A DNA stretch of 64,000 nt from contig CBDFFN010000021.1 in NCBI GenBank assembly GCA_965246795.1, forward strand, positions 1-64,000, written 5' to 3'. The position numbers were made by a program, and so were the translations under genes. Source of the stretch: JAJXWB01 sp965246795 (GTDB taxonomy: Bacteria > Pseudomonadota > Alphaproteobacteria > Rhizobiales > Beijerinckiaceae). Shown piece after piece: positions 32,686 to 40,464 of this stretch (position 1 is the first letter of the stretch; each line of letters starts with the position of its first letter). The notes below the pieces were generated by a model. That model was not told the DNA's origin. It worked only from the letters and a program-made list of their open reading frames with translations, and did no database searches.

Positions 32686-33044
32686 TTAGCTTACGTCGAA
32701 CTTCAGCAGCTTGATCGCCGCAAAATCCTGCACGCCGCCGCCGACACGCTTCGTCGTGTAGAACAGCACATACGGCTTGTTAGAATAGGGATCGCGCAGA
32801 ATGCGGATGCCGATGCGGTCAACGACGATGTAACCGCGCTCGAAATCACCGAAGGCGATGGCATAGGCGCCGGTCGAGATGTCCGGCATATCCTCGGCCT
32901 CGACGACAGGAAAGCCCATCAGTGTCGGCTGGCCGTTGGCCGCAGATGGCGGTTCCCAGAGATACTCGCCCGTCGTCGCTTTGAACTTGCGCAACGCCTG
33001 CTGCGTCTTGCGGCTCATTACGAACTTGCCGTTGGTACGATACC
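32686..33044 (-). pseudogene. GTA gp5 (HK97-type major capsid protein), C-terminal remnant only
   Basis: Only the last about 117 codons of the capsid gene remain. They read YRTNGKFVMSRKTQQALRKF through PYVLFYTTKRVGGGVQDF and end in FDVS, a very good match to the C-terminus of RcGTA-type capsids. A full capsid is about 400 aa, so some 280 N-terminal residues are missing. An in-frame TGA lies just upstream of the remnant. The sequence directly before it (33045 on) is protease gene, so a deletion has joined the two. An ATG start within it could produce a 110-aa fragment that could not form a shell. Confidence 0.92.
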
Positions 33045-33327
33045 TTCAGCGCCCGCGCATCTTCTGTAATGGACAACACGTGCCGATGGGTTCGGCCGCA
33101 TCGTGCTGCCACAGCATCTTGACGCCGGCAGGCGCACGCTTGCGCAGCGACTCGGCAAATGCGCCGCGCAAGACGACATCGCGGCCGAGATCGGCGGTAC
33201 CGAACAGGCTGGCGTAGCCTTCGAACATGCCGCTCACGCTTATCCCACTCAGCGGCAGAGGCGCGTGCTTGATCTCGCGCCGGTCGTGCGCAGTTGCTCG
33301 ATGCATCATCGTCATCCCCAGTCGCAT
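33045..33327 (-). pseudogene. GTA gp4 (prohead protease), N-terminal remnant with a frameshift
   Basis: From the ATG 33327 (one base overlap with the portal stop) the product matches the GTA protease to LWQHDAAEPIG. At about 33080 a one-base deletion shifts the frame. In the other frame the family sequence continues as VLSITEDARALKV, then stops matching at about 33043, where capsid sequence begins. So about 85-90 of roughly 200 residues remain and the catalytic C-terminal part is gone. The remnant ends early with PLQKMRGR. Without this protease and a capsid no head could be assembled. Confidence 0.9.
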
Positions 33328-34500
33328 CAAGCGTTGCCCGCGCGGGGCCCGTAGCCCAATGCCGCACGTTTCTCATCGTCGGTAAGAAAGCTCGCCTCGC
33401 CGACGCGCTTCCATTCCGCGGCGCGATCGCTCGCGAGCGCGTCGATACGGTCGACGTCGTAGTCGAACCGCAGATCGCCACCGAACGCTCGCCCAAGCCA
33501 GGCGCCAAGACTTTGCTGCAGCCGTGCGACTGTCGGGATCACTGTGCCACGCCAAAAAGCGAGATTGGCCTCGACATAGTTTGTGCGCGTGTTGTCGCCG
33601 GGTAGGCCGAGCACCAGCGGCGGCACGCCGAAGGCAAGCGCGATATCGCGCGCCGCGGCGGCTTTCGCCTCGATGAAATCCATGTCTTTTGGCGTCAGCG
33701 ACATGGCTTTCCAGTCAAGGCCACCTTCGAGCAGTAGCGGGCGTCCCGCATTCGCAGCACCGGAGAAATTCTCCGCGAGTTCATCGCGGAGACGCGAAAA
33801 CTGCGCGTCGGTCAAATGCGCGCCGTCGGGCCCATCGTAGACCAGCGCGCCGGAAGGTCGCGCGGCGTTGTCGAGCAGTGCCTTGTTCCAGAAGCCCGCA
33901 GAATTGTGCGTGTCGAGTGCAACTTGTGCAGCGGCGAGCGGCGAGCGGCGGCAGGCCGTAATGATCGTCGAGTGGATTGAACAGCTTCAGATGCAGGACC
34001 GGCGACTGCCCGTCGCGGGCAACATCATAGCGGATGGTACGGCCCGCGACCGTGTACTCGTAACCCGCGGGCCAGCCGTCCTGACCGGCGAGGACGCTCA
34101 TGCGGTCGGGCCGCAATACGAAAAGTTCGCGCGGCGTTCGGTCGACGCGCAAGACTTCGAGATAAGCATTGCCGAACAGCAGCAGGTTCGACACCAACGC
34201 TTCGATAAGATCAGTGCCCGTCATCGCATCGTTGGGCCGCCGCACGAGATCGAGCAGCGGATGAGCCTCGACTTCCGTGTCGCCTTCATAGAGCCGCCAC
34301 GGCACGGACGCCGCGCCTTCCGCGATCATGCGGACAGCGCGATACGCCACCGCGTTCCGTTCGTAACTCTCACGCGTCAGCGTTGCGAAATCGCGGGGGC
34401 TCCATCGCATGCCGCCGAGCGGATGCATGGCGAGATAGACGCCGCGCGATGACTTTTGCGCCGGCGTCGAGCCGAACAAGCGAGAAAGAAGAGAGGGCAT
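33327..34500 (-). pseudogene. GTA gp3 (portal protein) broken by an extra 7-bp repeat unit
   Basis: From ATG 34500 the portal sequence runs normally (GMRWSPRDFATLTRESYERN, YLEVLRVDRTPRELFVLRP) to LDDHYGLPPLAA. The frame then shifts at a run of three copies of the heptamer CGCCGCT (33930-33950). Beyond it, the correct sequence continues in another frame: AQVALDTHNSAGFWNKALLD, then FGVPPLVLGLPGDNTRTNY. Removing one heptamer gives a 388-aa protein, the usual length. Replication slippage at the heptamer explains the event. The downstream half could restart at an internal start, but a split portal ring is unlikely to work. Confidence 0.92.
33930..33950. repeat. Three tandem copies of a heptamer within the portal gene
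   Basis: AGCGGCG occurs three times in a row on the plus strand. The portal reading frame needs two copies. The third copy shifts the frame by seven bases. Confidence 0.9.
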
Positions 34501-34520
34501 GCGTTCTCCGCGACGTGCAA

Positions 34521-34589
34521 GTCATTCCCGCGAAAGCGGGAATCCAGTCATCGACTTGAAGTTTGAGTGCCCGCACGCGCGGGCATGAC
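34521..34589. repeat. Palindromic intergenic repeat (TTCCCGC family), copy 2
   Basis: The element begins GTCATTCC with inner hairpin TTCCCGCGAAAGCGGGAA and ends GGGCATGAC. It contains a second short hairpin, TGCCCGCACGCGCGGGCA. It fills the gap between the terminase stop and the portal start. Copy 1 is at 32607-32674. A repeat in what is normally a tight operon may affect transcription from g2 into g3. Confidence 0.8.
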
Positions 34590-34597
34590 AGATGGCG

Positions 34598-35925
34598 CTA
34601 CACCCGCCGCATGCGTGGCTCGGGCGCACGCGGCGTAAGCGCGAGATGCGTCACCGCCCACACCAAAGCATCGAGCCGGTCCGGACTTTTGCCGTCGGGC
34701 AGGCCTTCGACCGTGAAGGCGCACATTTCGTCTTCCAGCGCCGGGAAGGCACCGACGTGTTTCACGCGGCCCTGTTCGTACAAAAGTGCCACCGGCGTTG
34801 CGCGCAAAAACTTGCCGCGCGTGGCGCGCACTTGCACGACCGGCACGGAGGCATCCGCTTCTGCGATCACAGCGGCGACCATCTCGCCGCCCTGGTTCAC
34901 TTCCGCGACGAGTGCATCGGCCTCGTGCCGTTGATAGAGCGCAATGGCGGCGAGCGCCCATTCGCGTGGCCGCGCTGCTTCAAGCGTTCCGTCGGAAAGC
35001 ACATAAACTACGCCAGCCTCGTCAATCCCCGCAGCAACGATCCCGCAGGCACTTGCGCGTCGATGCGCGGCGGCGGGCGGATCGACCGCGACCACAATGC
35101 GTGTCAGCGCTTCGTGTGCCGTCGTTCGCGCCGCTTCGATCATGTCGCGCGAAAACAGTGCGCCTTGCCGCTCCTCGACGATATCGCCGTCGATCTCCTG
35201 CCGTCCGAACCGCGTGCCGCCGTAGCGTTCTTCGATTGCGGTAAGAAAAGCCGGCGGCAGATTGTTGGCGTTGCGCCGCGATGTCGCGCGCGTCACGATG
35301 CTGTGCGGATCGCTCATCAGTCGCTTCAACAAGGCAAGAGGTCGCGGCGTCGTTGTCACCAGCGTGCGCGGCCAATCGCCGAGGCGCAGGCCGAACTGCA
35401 GATTGTCCCAGGTTGCCTGCGCGCGTCGCCATTTCGCGAGTTCGTCGCACCACGCCGCGCCGAATTGCGGACCACGCAGACTGTCGGGGCCTCCGCCGAA
35501 AAGACCTGCCCAACAGCGCCGTTCGGCCAAGTCAGGCGACGGCGCGACGGTTCCCATCGCGGACGATCGGCCCGGCGCGTTACTGCGAGAATGCCAGAAA
35601 CACCTTCGACCATCACATCGCGCGCATCCGCCCAGCTTTCACCGACGAGCGCGATGCGTTCCACCGGCGCATCGGCAAAGTCGCGCCATCCAAGGGCAAG
35701 TCCGTGCACCCATTCGGCCCCGGCTCGCGTCTTTCCCGCACCGCGCCCACCGACGAATAACCAGTTTCGCCACGATGGCGCGCGCGGTGGTGGCAATTGC
35801 TCCCTGCGCGCGAACGTGTCCCACATCGTGAGAAGAATACGGTCCTGCACCGGCGTCAGGCCGGCCAGGAATTCAGGAAGTCTCCCCGCTTTCGCACAAA
35901 TTATGAAGCCGTCGTGCAAGCTCAT
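34598..35925 (-). pseudogene. GTA gp2 (large terminase) with a one-base deletion
   Basis: The ATPase half runs from about ATG 35925 and contains Walker A GGRGAGKTRAGAEWV. It continues to RRLTWPNGAVGQVFSAEAP. At about 35486-35490 the frame shifts, and in the next frame the family sequence resumes as DSLRGPQFGAAWCDELAKWR, then the nuclease half (IVVAVDPPAAAH, SPDRLDALVWAVTHL). The tract is 1328 bases; one restored base gives 442 aa, the usual size. The ancestral codons were probably GAG-GAC-CCC-GAC, of which GAGGCCCCGAC is left. ATP-driven packaging and DNA cutting would be uncoupled. The 5' end overlaps g1 by about 53 bases. Confidence 0.92.
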
Positions 35926-36412
35926 GCCGAAGCTCGGCAATGTCGACGGGTGGCTCGTCGGATGGTTCATCCCTACGCTTTCCCGTGATCTCGTTTTCGA
36001 CGGCGATCATGCTGGCGCGCACCGATGCCATCGTGCGTGTGAGCGCCGCCAGCGCGCGGGCGCGCGATTCACCGGCGGGCGCGCCTTCGATGGCGGCGAG
36101 TTCGGCATCGCACACGTCAAGAATACGCGCATGCAGGCGCAGCGCCCATTCCTTGTGATCGCGCGGGGTCGACGTTTCGGCGTCGGGTTTGGCTGACCGG
36201 GCGGTGGCCTTCGCGCGCTTCGACTTCCCCGTGGCTTTACGTACGCGACGCGACGGCCAGCCCCAGATCTTTCGATAGCGTGCGAATGTTCCCAACGAGA
36301 CAGTAAGTGTCCCGGCCAGCGCGGCTAAGGGCTCACCACAATCGTAGCGTTGCCGCAGAGACGCGATCGTCTCCGCCGCAATGTCGGACGGTGATGGCAT
36401 GCGTCTTCCCAT
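35873..36412 (-). CDS. GTA gp1-like: small terminase candidate
   Basis: The 179-aa product has an N-terminal helix-turn-helix (about residues 8-45: DIAAETIASLRQRYDCGEPL, then TVSLGTFARYRKIWGWPSR), a basic Lys/Arg/Ala linker and an acidic helical C-terminal region. It is the first gene of the cluster, where RcGTA ORFg1 encodes the small terminase that presents DNA to the large subunit. The start could be 36412 or the ATG at 36400, which has a nearer GGAAG. It is somewhat longer than RcGTA gp1. Intact, and overlapping the terminase start. Confidence 0.78.
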   Translation of the reverse strand: MGRRMPSPSDIAAETIASLRQRYDCGEPLAALAGTLTVSLGTFARYRKIWGWPSRRVRKATGKSKRAKATARSAKPDAETSTPRDHKEWALRLHARILDVCDAELAAIEGAPAGESRARALAALTRTMASVRASMIAVENEITGKRRDEPSDEPPVDIAELRHELARRLHNLCESGETS

Positions 36413-36439
36413 CGCTTCGTGGCTGCGAATAATCTTGCT

Positions 36440-36454
36440 TGTCAGGCACTGACA
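36440..36454. promoter_or_regulatory. Perfect inverted repeat upstream of the GTA cluster
   Basis: TGTCAG-GCA-CTGACA, a perfect 6-3-6 palindrome, lies 28 bases upstream of the g1 start in the gap that should hold the cluster promoter. It is a candidate operator for a dimeric regulator. Arms are short, so a chance match is possible. Confidence 0.4.
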
Positions 36455-36569
36455 CTGCTGCCGTCATCGTCTTGATGGCTCGTTCGGCGTTGGGCTTTTG
36501 CCTCCACGCCCATTTCTGCAGCGTGCGCCTTTAATACCCAACCACCGCGACGCTGTCAAGCCTATTTTC

Positions 36570-36785
36570 CTATTTTTTGCTCCCAAGAAAGAATTTGCGA
36601 CGCAGCGCGACCGGAAGAGCTGCCGTATAAAGCTCAAGATCAGCGAGAAGGCGGCGATGCCGAGTGACATCGTATCCAGACTGACCAACGCGCGCACGTT
36701 CCCTACGCAGAGCATAACTTAATGATTTCACTCTAGCGAACGCGTCGTCCTGCGTTAGCCGATCATTCGTCGTCGCATGCTGCAT
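36570..36785 (-). CDS. Small basic protein with a strong ribosome binding site, unknown function
   Basis: A 71-aa frame starts at ATG 36785 with GGAGGG eight bases upstream, one of the best ribosome binding sites in the window. The product MQHATTNDRLTQDDAF... is helical, Arg-rich (pI clearly basic) and has no Cys; no domain is recognised. It lies divergent to the DUF6456 gene across an AT-rich 105-bp gap and upstream of the GTA cluster on the same strand. It could be co-transcribed into the cluster, but nothing proves that. The ribosome binding site is the reason for calling it real. Confidence 0.65.
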   Translation of the reverse strand: MQHATTNDRLTQDDAFARVKSLSYALRRERARVGQSGYDVTRHRRLLADLELYTAALPVALRRKFFLGSKK

Positions 36786-36890
36786 CGAAGCATCCCTCCA
36801 CAAAAGCCAGAGAGATATCCTACATGTGTTTTTATCCTTGTAACAGAAAATTTTCTTAATTAGCCTTTGGCCATCCCGCTTGGAGGTTTT
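36786..36890. promoter_or_regulatory. AT-rich divergent promoter region
   Basis: This 105-bp gap is far more AT-rich than its surroundings and separates two divergent starts that both have strong ribosome binding sites (GGAGGG and TTGGAGG). It contains GAAAATTTTC (36846-36855) and a plausible -35-like TTGTAA followed by TTAATT. Promoters in both directions are likely; exact boxes are not certain. Confidence 0.5.
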
Positions 36891-37715
36891 ATGTCCGACC
36901 CCGTCAGCCTGCCCCGCCATTCCCGCCGTCTCCTCGAAGCGCTCGCCGGCGAACATGCCAGCGGCCGCAAGAACGAAGCGCGACCCGGACACATCGCCGT
37001 GGCCGCGACACGGGCCGGCATCACGACGGTCGCTGCCAGTCTTCCCACTGAAGCTGCCGCGACACTTCTGGAAAAGGGCCTCGTTGTCTGGCGCGCCGAC
37101 TCGCTCGTCGTCACCGATGCCGGCCGCGCCTTCGCAAAGCGTCTCGCGGCGCCGGCAGGCGTCGATCCCTTCACCGCTCAGCACAGCGACCTCGTGCACG
37201 AAACGCGCGAACGGGGCGAAGCGCCCGTACATGTCGATGCCAGGGAAAGCCCGCTTGCCTGGCTGGCAAGACGTCGCGATCGCGATGGTCAGCCTTTTCT
37301 CGATTCCGCCGCCGTCGAAGCCGGCGAGCGCTTTCGGCGCGACGTCACGACAGCGCAAATGCTGCCGTCGGTGACGTCGAACTGGTCGGCGCATGGCGCA
37401 GGCGGCCGCAGCGACGCACACCACCGCATGCTGCCAAGTGAGATGGCGCTGGCCGCACGTCAGCGTATCGACCGTGCACTCGATTTTCTCGGGCCCGACC
37501 TCGCCGGCTTGACGATGGACGCTTGCGGCTTCGTCAAAAAGCTCGAGACGATCGAGTCGGAGCGCAGCTGGCCGGCGCGCTCGGCCAAAGTCGTGCTGCG
37601 AATGGCGCTGGCGCAGCTTGCGCGACATTACGGTCTGGCATCGAGCGCGCGCGGACCTGCAAAATCCCGCGGCGTCTCGCATTGGGGCACGACCGACTAC
37701 CGGCCGAAAATGTGA
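36891..37715 (+). CDS. DUF6456 protein, probable DNA-binding regulator
   Basis: The 274-aa protein starts at an ATG with TTGGAGG upstream. Residues 1 to about 75 look like a winged-helix (RRLLEALAGEHASG, RAGITTVAASLPTE, LLEKGLVVWRADSLVVTDAG). The C-terminal DUF6456 domain reads SPLAWLARRRDRDGQPFL, then AGERFRRDVTTAQMLPSVTS and FVKKLETIESERSWPARSAK, ending in LARHYGL. Function is not established for most members. I recall, without being able to verify, that the GTA activators GafA/GafY contain related sequence, which would fit the adjacent GTA cluster. It might equally be an independent housekeeping regulator, since the family is widespread in Rhizobiales. Confidence 0.85.
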   Translation: MSDPVSLPRHSRRLLEALAGEHASGRKNEARPGHIAVAATRAGITTVAASLPTEAAATLLEKGLVVWRADSLVVTDAGRAFAKRLAAPAGVDPFTAQHSDLVHETRERGEAPVHVDARESPLAWLARRRDRDGQPFLDSAAVEAGERFRRDVTTAQMLPSVTSNWSAHGAGGRSDAHHRMLPSEMALAARQRIDRALDFLGPDLAGLTMDACGFVKKLETIESERSWPARSAKVVLRMALAQLARHYGLASSARGPAKSRGVSHWGTTDYRPKM

Positions 37716-37740
37716 GGTTCCGCTCGTGATGTGAAGCGAG

Positions 37741-38484
37741 TCAGTGCCGCCAAAACATCGCGAGCATCCACAATGCCATCGCGACCATCATGACGTTTTC
37801 GGTCAGCGACACGAAGCCGAGCGGCACGTTGCTGCCGCCACCGACGCAGGCGCATTTCAACTCGCGCTTCTGCACATAGACCGCGTAGAAAACGGAGACT
37901 GCCCCGATGCCGCCGATGAAGAGCGCAATCGGAATCGACAACCACGGCAGCGCGCCCGAAATCATCAGCACGCCGGCGAGCGCTTCGGCGAAGGGATAGA
38001 TATAGGAATATCGCACCCAGCGCCGCGCAAGCAGATCGTAGCCAAGGAACATGGCGGAGAAACTCTCGACATCTTGTAATTTCAGGATTGCGAGGACGCA
38101 CATGCTGAAGGCGATGAACCACTCGCCAGCGCGCAGCGTGAACGGCGTGCCGAAGGTGGCATGACTCGCGGCAAGCGCCATCAGCGCTGTCATTGCGAAC
38201 ACAGCGATCACGGGCCGGTATGTCACGGCCTTCGGATCACGGATCGGTTTGCCTAAATGCCGGCGCAGATCGTCGTAGCCACCAATGCGCGTGCCATCGA
38301 TGAATGTCTGCGGCGTCGTCTTCACGCCATGCTGCGCCTTGAATTCGTCGGTCTCCTCGCGCGTCCGCAACCAGCGGTCGTCGATCTCGAAACCTTCGCG
38401 TCTCAGCAAGTCCTGCGACTTCAAGCCCCACGGACAGACATGTTTGTCCATCACCATGCGGTAGAGAGTCGCCTCGCGCGGCAT
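37741..38484 (-). CDS. Glutaredoxin-MauE fusion: redox-linked membrane protein
   Basis: The 247-aa protein has an N-terminal glutaredoxin-like domain (about residues 1-75) with a CPWG redox motif (DKHVCPWGLKSQDLL) and the cis-Pro/glutathione region KTTPQTFIDGTRIGGYDDL. Four membrane helices of the MauE/DoxX type follow (about 90-245), with the Cys-rich loop ELKCACVGGGSNVPLGF. Such fusions are thought to pass reducing equivalents across or into the membrane. The ATG 38484 was chosen as the family-like start; a GTG at 38526 with GGGAG upstream is an alternative that would add 14 residues. It diverges from the flavoprotein gene. Confidence 0.85.
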   Translation of the reverse strand: MPREATLYRMVMDKHVCPWGLKSQDLLRREGFEIDDRWLRTREETDEFKAQHGVKTTPQTFIDGTRIGGYDDLRRHLGKPIRDPKAVTYRPVIAVFAMTALMALAASHATFGTPFTLRAGEWFIAFSMCVLAILKLQDVESFSAMFLGYDLLARRWVRYSYIYPFAEALAGVLMISGALPWLSIPIALFIGGIGAVSVFYAVYVQKRELKCACVGGGSNVPLGFVSLTENVMMVAMALWMLAMFWRH

Positions 38485-38585
38485 CCGAATAATCCCCGTA
38501 TCGGGCGTGGCCTCGTTTGGCCTCACCTTTGCTCCCGACCTGATATAGGAACGCCAGTGGCGCTTCGGTAAGGCGGAGATGATGC

Positions 38586-39209
38586 ATGGCACGTTTGAAG
38601 ACGGTCGATGACCTTCGCCGCATCCTGCCGCCACCAAAGCTTCGGACGATCAGCAAGGTGCTGGACCATCTCGACGAGCAAGGGATCGGTTTTCTTGCCG
38701 CGAGCCCCTTTGCGCTGCTGTCGACGACGGCGTCCGACGGCACGATCGAAGTGTCGCCGAAGGGCGACCTGCCCGGCTTTATCCGAGTCGAGACACCGCG
38801 GCAGGTTCTGATCCCTGAGCGCACGGGAAACAATCTCGCCTTTGGACTGCAGAACATTCTCGACAATGGCCGGCTCGGCGCCATCGCATTGCTGCCGGCA
38901 ACGGGCGAGACGTTGCGCTTCTCGGGGACCGCGGAAATTCTCGACGACGCCGATATTCTCGCGTCGCTCAGCGCGCCTGGACGCCCCACCTTGCTCGCGT
39001 TGCGCGTAAAAATCGAGCGGGCGTATTTTCACTGCGCACGGTCGGTCCTGCGTGCGGGATTATGGGACTCAAAGACATGGCCAACGCCGGGCCGCATTTC
39101 TTTCGGTGCAATCATGGCGCCAAAACTGCCGCCTGGACGAGAAAGCGCGGTCGAGATCGACGAGGCGGTGCACGGCGCCTACACCGAACGCTTGTGGTCG
39201 AACGACTAA
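38586..39209 (+). CDS. PPOX-type FMN-binding flavoprotein (MSMEG_1061-like)
   Basis: The 207-aa protein has the split-barrel flavin-binding pattern of pyridoxamine-phosphate-oxidase-like proteins. The core is FALLSTTASDGTIEVSPKGD, then RVETPRQVLIPERTGNN, ILDNGRLGAIALLP and ETLRFSGTAEI, with the C-terminal LKIERAYFHCAR-type strand (here VKIERAYFHCARSV). Members bind FMN or F420; the substrate is unknown. The stop is two bases from the dgt stop in the opposite direction. Confidence 0.85.
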   Translation: MARLKTVDDLRRILPPPKLRTISKVLDHLDEQGIGFLAASPFALLSTTASDGTIEVSPKGDLPGFIRVETPRQVLIPERTGNNLAFGLQNILDNGRLGAIALLPATGETLRFSGTAEILDDADILASLSAPGRPTLLALRVKIERAYFHCARSVLRAGLWDSKTWPTPGRISFGAIMAPKLPPGRESAVEIDEAVHGAYTERLWSND

Positions 39210-39211
39210 CC

Positions 39212-40342
39212 TCACTTCAAATCGATCGTCTTGCCGAACACCCGCGAATATTCGCCGACCGCATAGCGGTCCGTCATCCCAGCGATGTAATCGCACACCG
39301 CGCGTGCTCGCCCGATGTCGTCGCGCGCATTGGTTGCAAGTACCGCCCAATCTGCCGGCATCGTTGCAGGATTGGCGAGGAAATGCGGAAAGAGCCGCTC
39401 GACGACATGCGCGGCCTTCTCGCGCACCCGCACAACATCGGGATGGCGATACATCGTCGGAAACAGAAACGCCTTGATCTCACGATCGGCCTGCGCGAAG
39501 GCCGGCGAGAATGAAATCAGCGGACGCGCGCAGGCCCGCACTGCATCCGGGGACGTCGGCGCGTCGATGGCGATATGGCCAGCGCTTTCGCGTAAAACGT
39601 CTTCGACGAAAAGCGTGATGATGCGCCGCACGAGTTCGTGGATGGTGCGCGGCCCATCGAGACCGGGATGCGCCGCCTCGATCTCGACAAGAAGCGCGCT
39701 CGCAAGCGGAACGCCGGCACGAAGATCGTCGATAGTGAAGAGCCCCGCGCGAAGACCATCGTCGATGTCGTGCGAATCGTAGGCGATGTCGTCCGCGAGC
39801 GACGCAGCCTGCGCTTCGAGGCTCGCAAACGACCCGAGTTGCAAGTCCAGCGCGCCGTCGAGATCGAGAATCGCACGCGGCACCGGCGTCGCCTCGCGGG
39901 CATGCGGTCCGATGAGCGGGCCGTTGTGCTTCGCAAGACCTTCCAGCATTTCCCATGTCAGGTTCAGCCCGTCGAAGGCGGCATAGCGGCGTTCGAGCCG
40001 CGTCACGATCCGCAGCGTCTGCACATTGTGATCGAAGCCACCCCAAGGCCGCATCAGCGCATCGAGCGCATCCTCGCCGGTATGTCCGAAGGGCGTGTGG
40101 CCGAGGTCATGCGCCAGCGCCAGCGCTTCCGCGAGATCGTCATCGAGGCCCAGGCCTCGGGCAAAGGCGCGGGAAATCTGCCCGACCTCGATCGTGTGGG
40201 TGAGCCGGGTTCGGAAATGGTCGCCCTCTGACGGCACGAAGACCTGCGTCTTGTGCGCGAGGCGTCGGAACGCTGTCGAATGAATGATGCGGTCACGATC
40301 ACGCTGAAACGGAGAGCGGGTCGGCGATGCCGGCTCCGGCAC
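39212..40342 (-). CDS. dgt: Deoxyguanosinetriphosphate triphosphohydrolase-like protein
   Basis: The enzyme cleaves dNTPs to nucleosides and triphosphate. The 376-aa protein has the HD-domain metal ligands: FRTRLTHTIEVGQ, ALAHDLGHTPFGHTGEDAL, then the later DDIAYDSHDIDDG motif. The called start is a GTG, but the codons just upstream (reading YASDASASRGRL) are conserved in the family with no ATG, GTG or TTG before them in frame. So translation may start at a CTG a little further upstream, or a small indel has removed the normal start. It is divergent from erpA, a common pairing in Alphaproteobacteria. Confidence 0.92.
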   Translation of the reverse strand: MPEPASPTRSPFQRDRDRIIHSTAFRRLAHKTQVFVPSEGDHFRTRLTHTIEVGQISRAFARGLGLDDDLAEALALAHDLGHTPFGHTGEDALDALMRPWGGFDHNVQTLRIVTRLERRYAAFDGLNLTWEMLEGLAKHNGPLIGPHAREATPVPRAILDLDGALDLQLGSFASLEAQAASLADDIAYDSHDIDDGLRAGLFTIDDLRAGVPLASALLVEIEAAHPGLDGPRTIHELVRRIITLFVEDVLRESAGHIAIDAPTSPDAVRACARPLISFSPAFAQADREIKAFLFPTMYRHPDVVRVREKAAHVVERLFPHFLANPATMPADWAVLATNARDDIGRARAVCDYIAGMTDRYAVGEYSRVFGKTIDLK

Positions 40343-40464
40343 GAGCCGCCCCCGCGATGCCGATGCGTCGGACGCATAGGGGGCTCGCAGGCTCAGGCGG
40401 CACGCCCGCGTTGAACGCCGGCGCTCAGGCGCTTATGTCTATTGCATCCGAAGCGGAGTGTTTC

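Noticed and set aside
33046..33508. A continuous minus-strand frame that runs from the portal end through the protease/capsid join
   Set aside because: Most of it is portal and protease read out of frame. Only its segment VLSITEDARALKV is real protease sequence, which helped to place the frameshift.
21555..36412. Interpretation of the block as an ordinary inducible prophage
   Set aside because: No integrase, repressor, replication genes or attachment-site repeats were seen, and gene order and sizes (short tape measure, DUF2460/DUF2163/NlpC/hub) match GTAs.
36464..36715. An 83-codon minus-strand frame between g1 and the small gene
   Set aside because: It overlaps the better supported 71-aa gene in another frame and lacks a ribosome binding site.
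36867..37682. A long minus-strand frame opposite the DUF6456 gene (open from 37682 to 36570)
   Set aside because: The DUF6456 domain fixes the plus strand as coding. Only the last 71 codons on the minus strand, with their own GGAGGG site, were kept as a gene.
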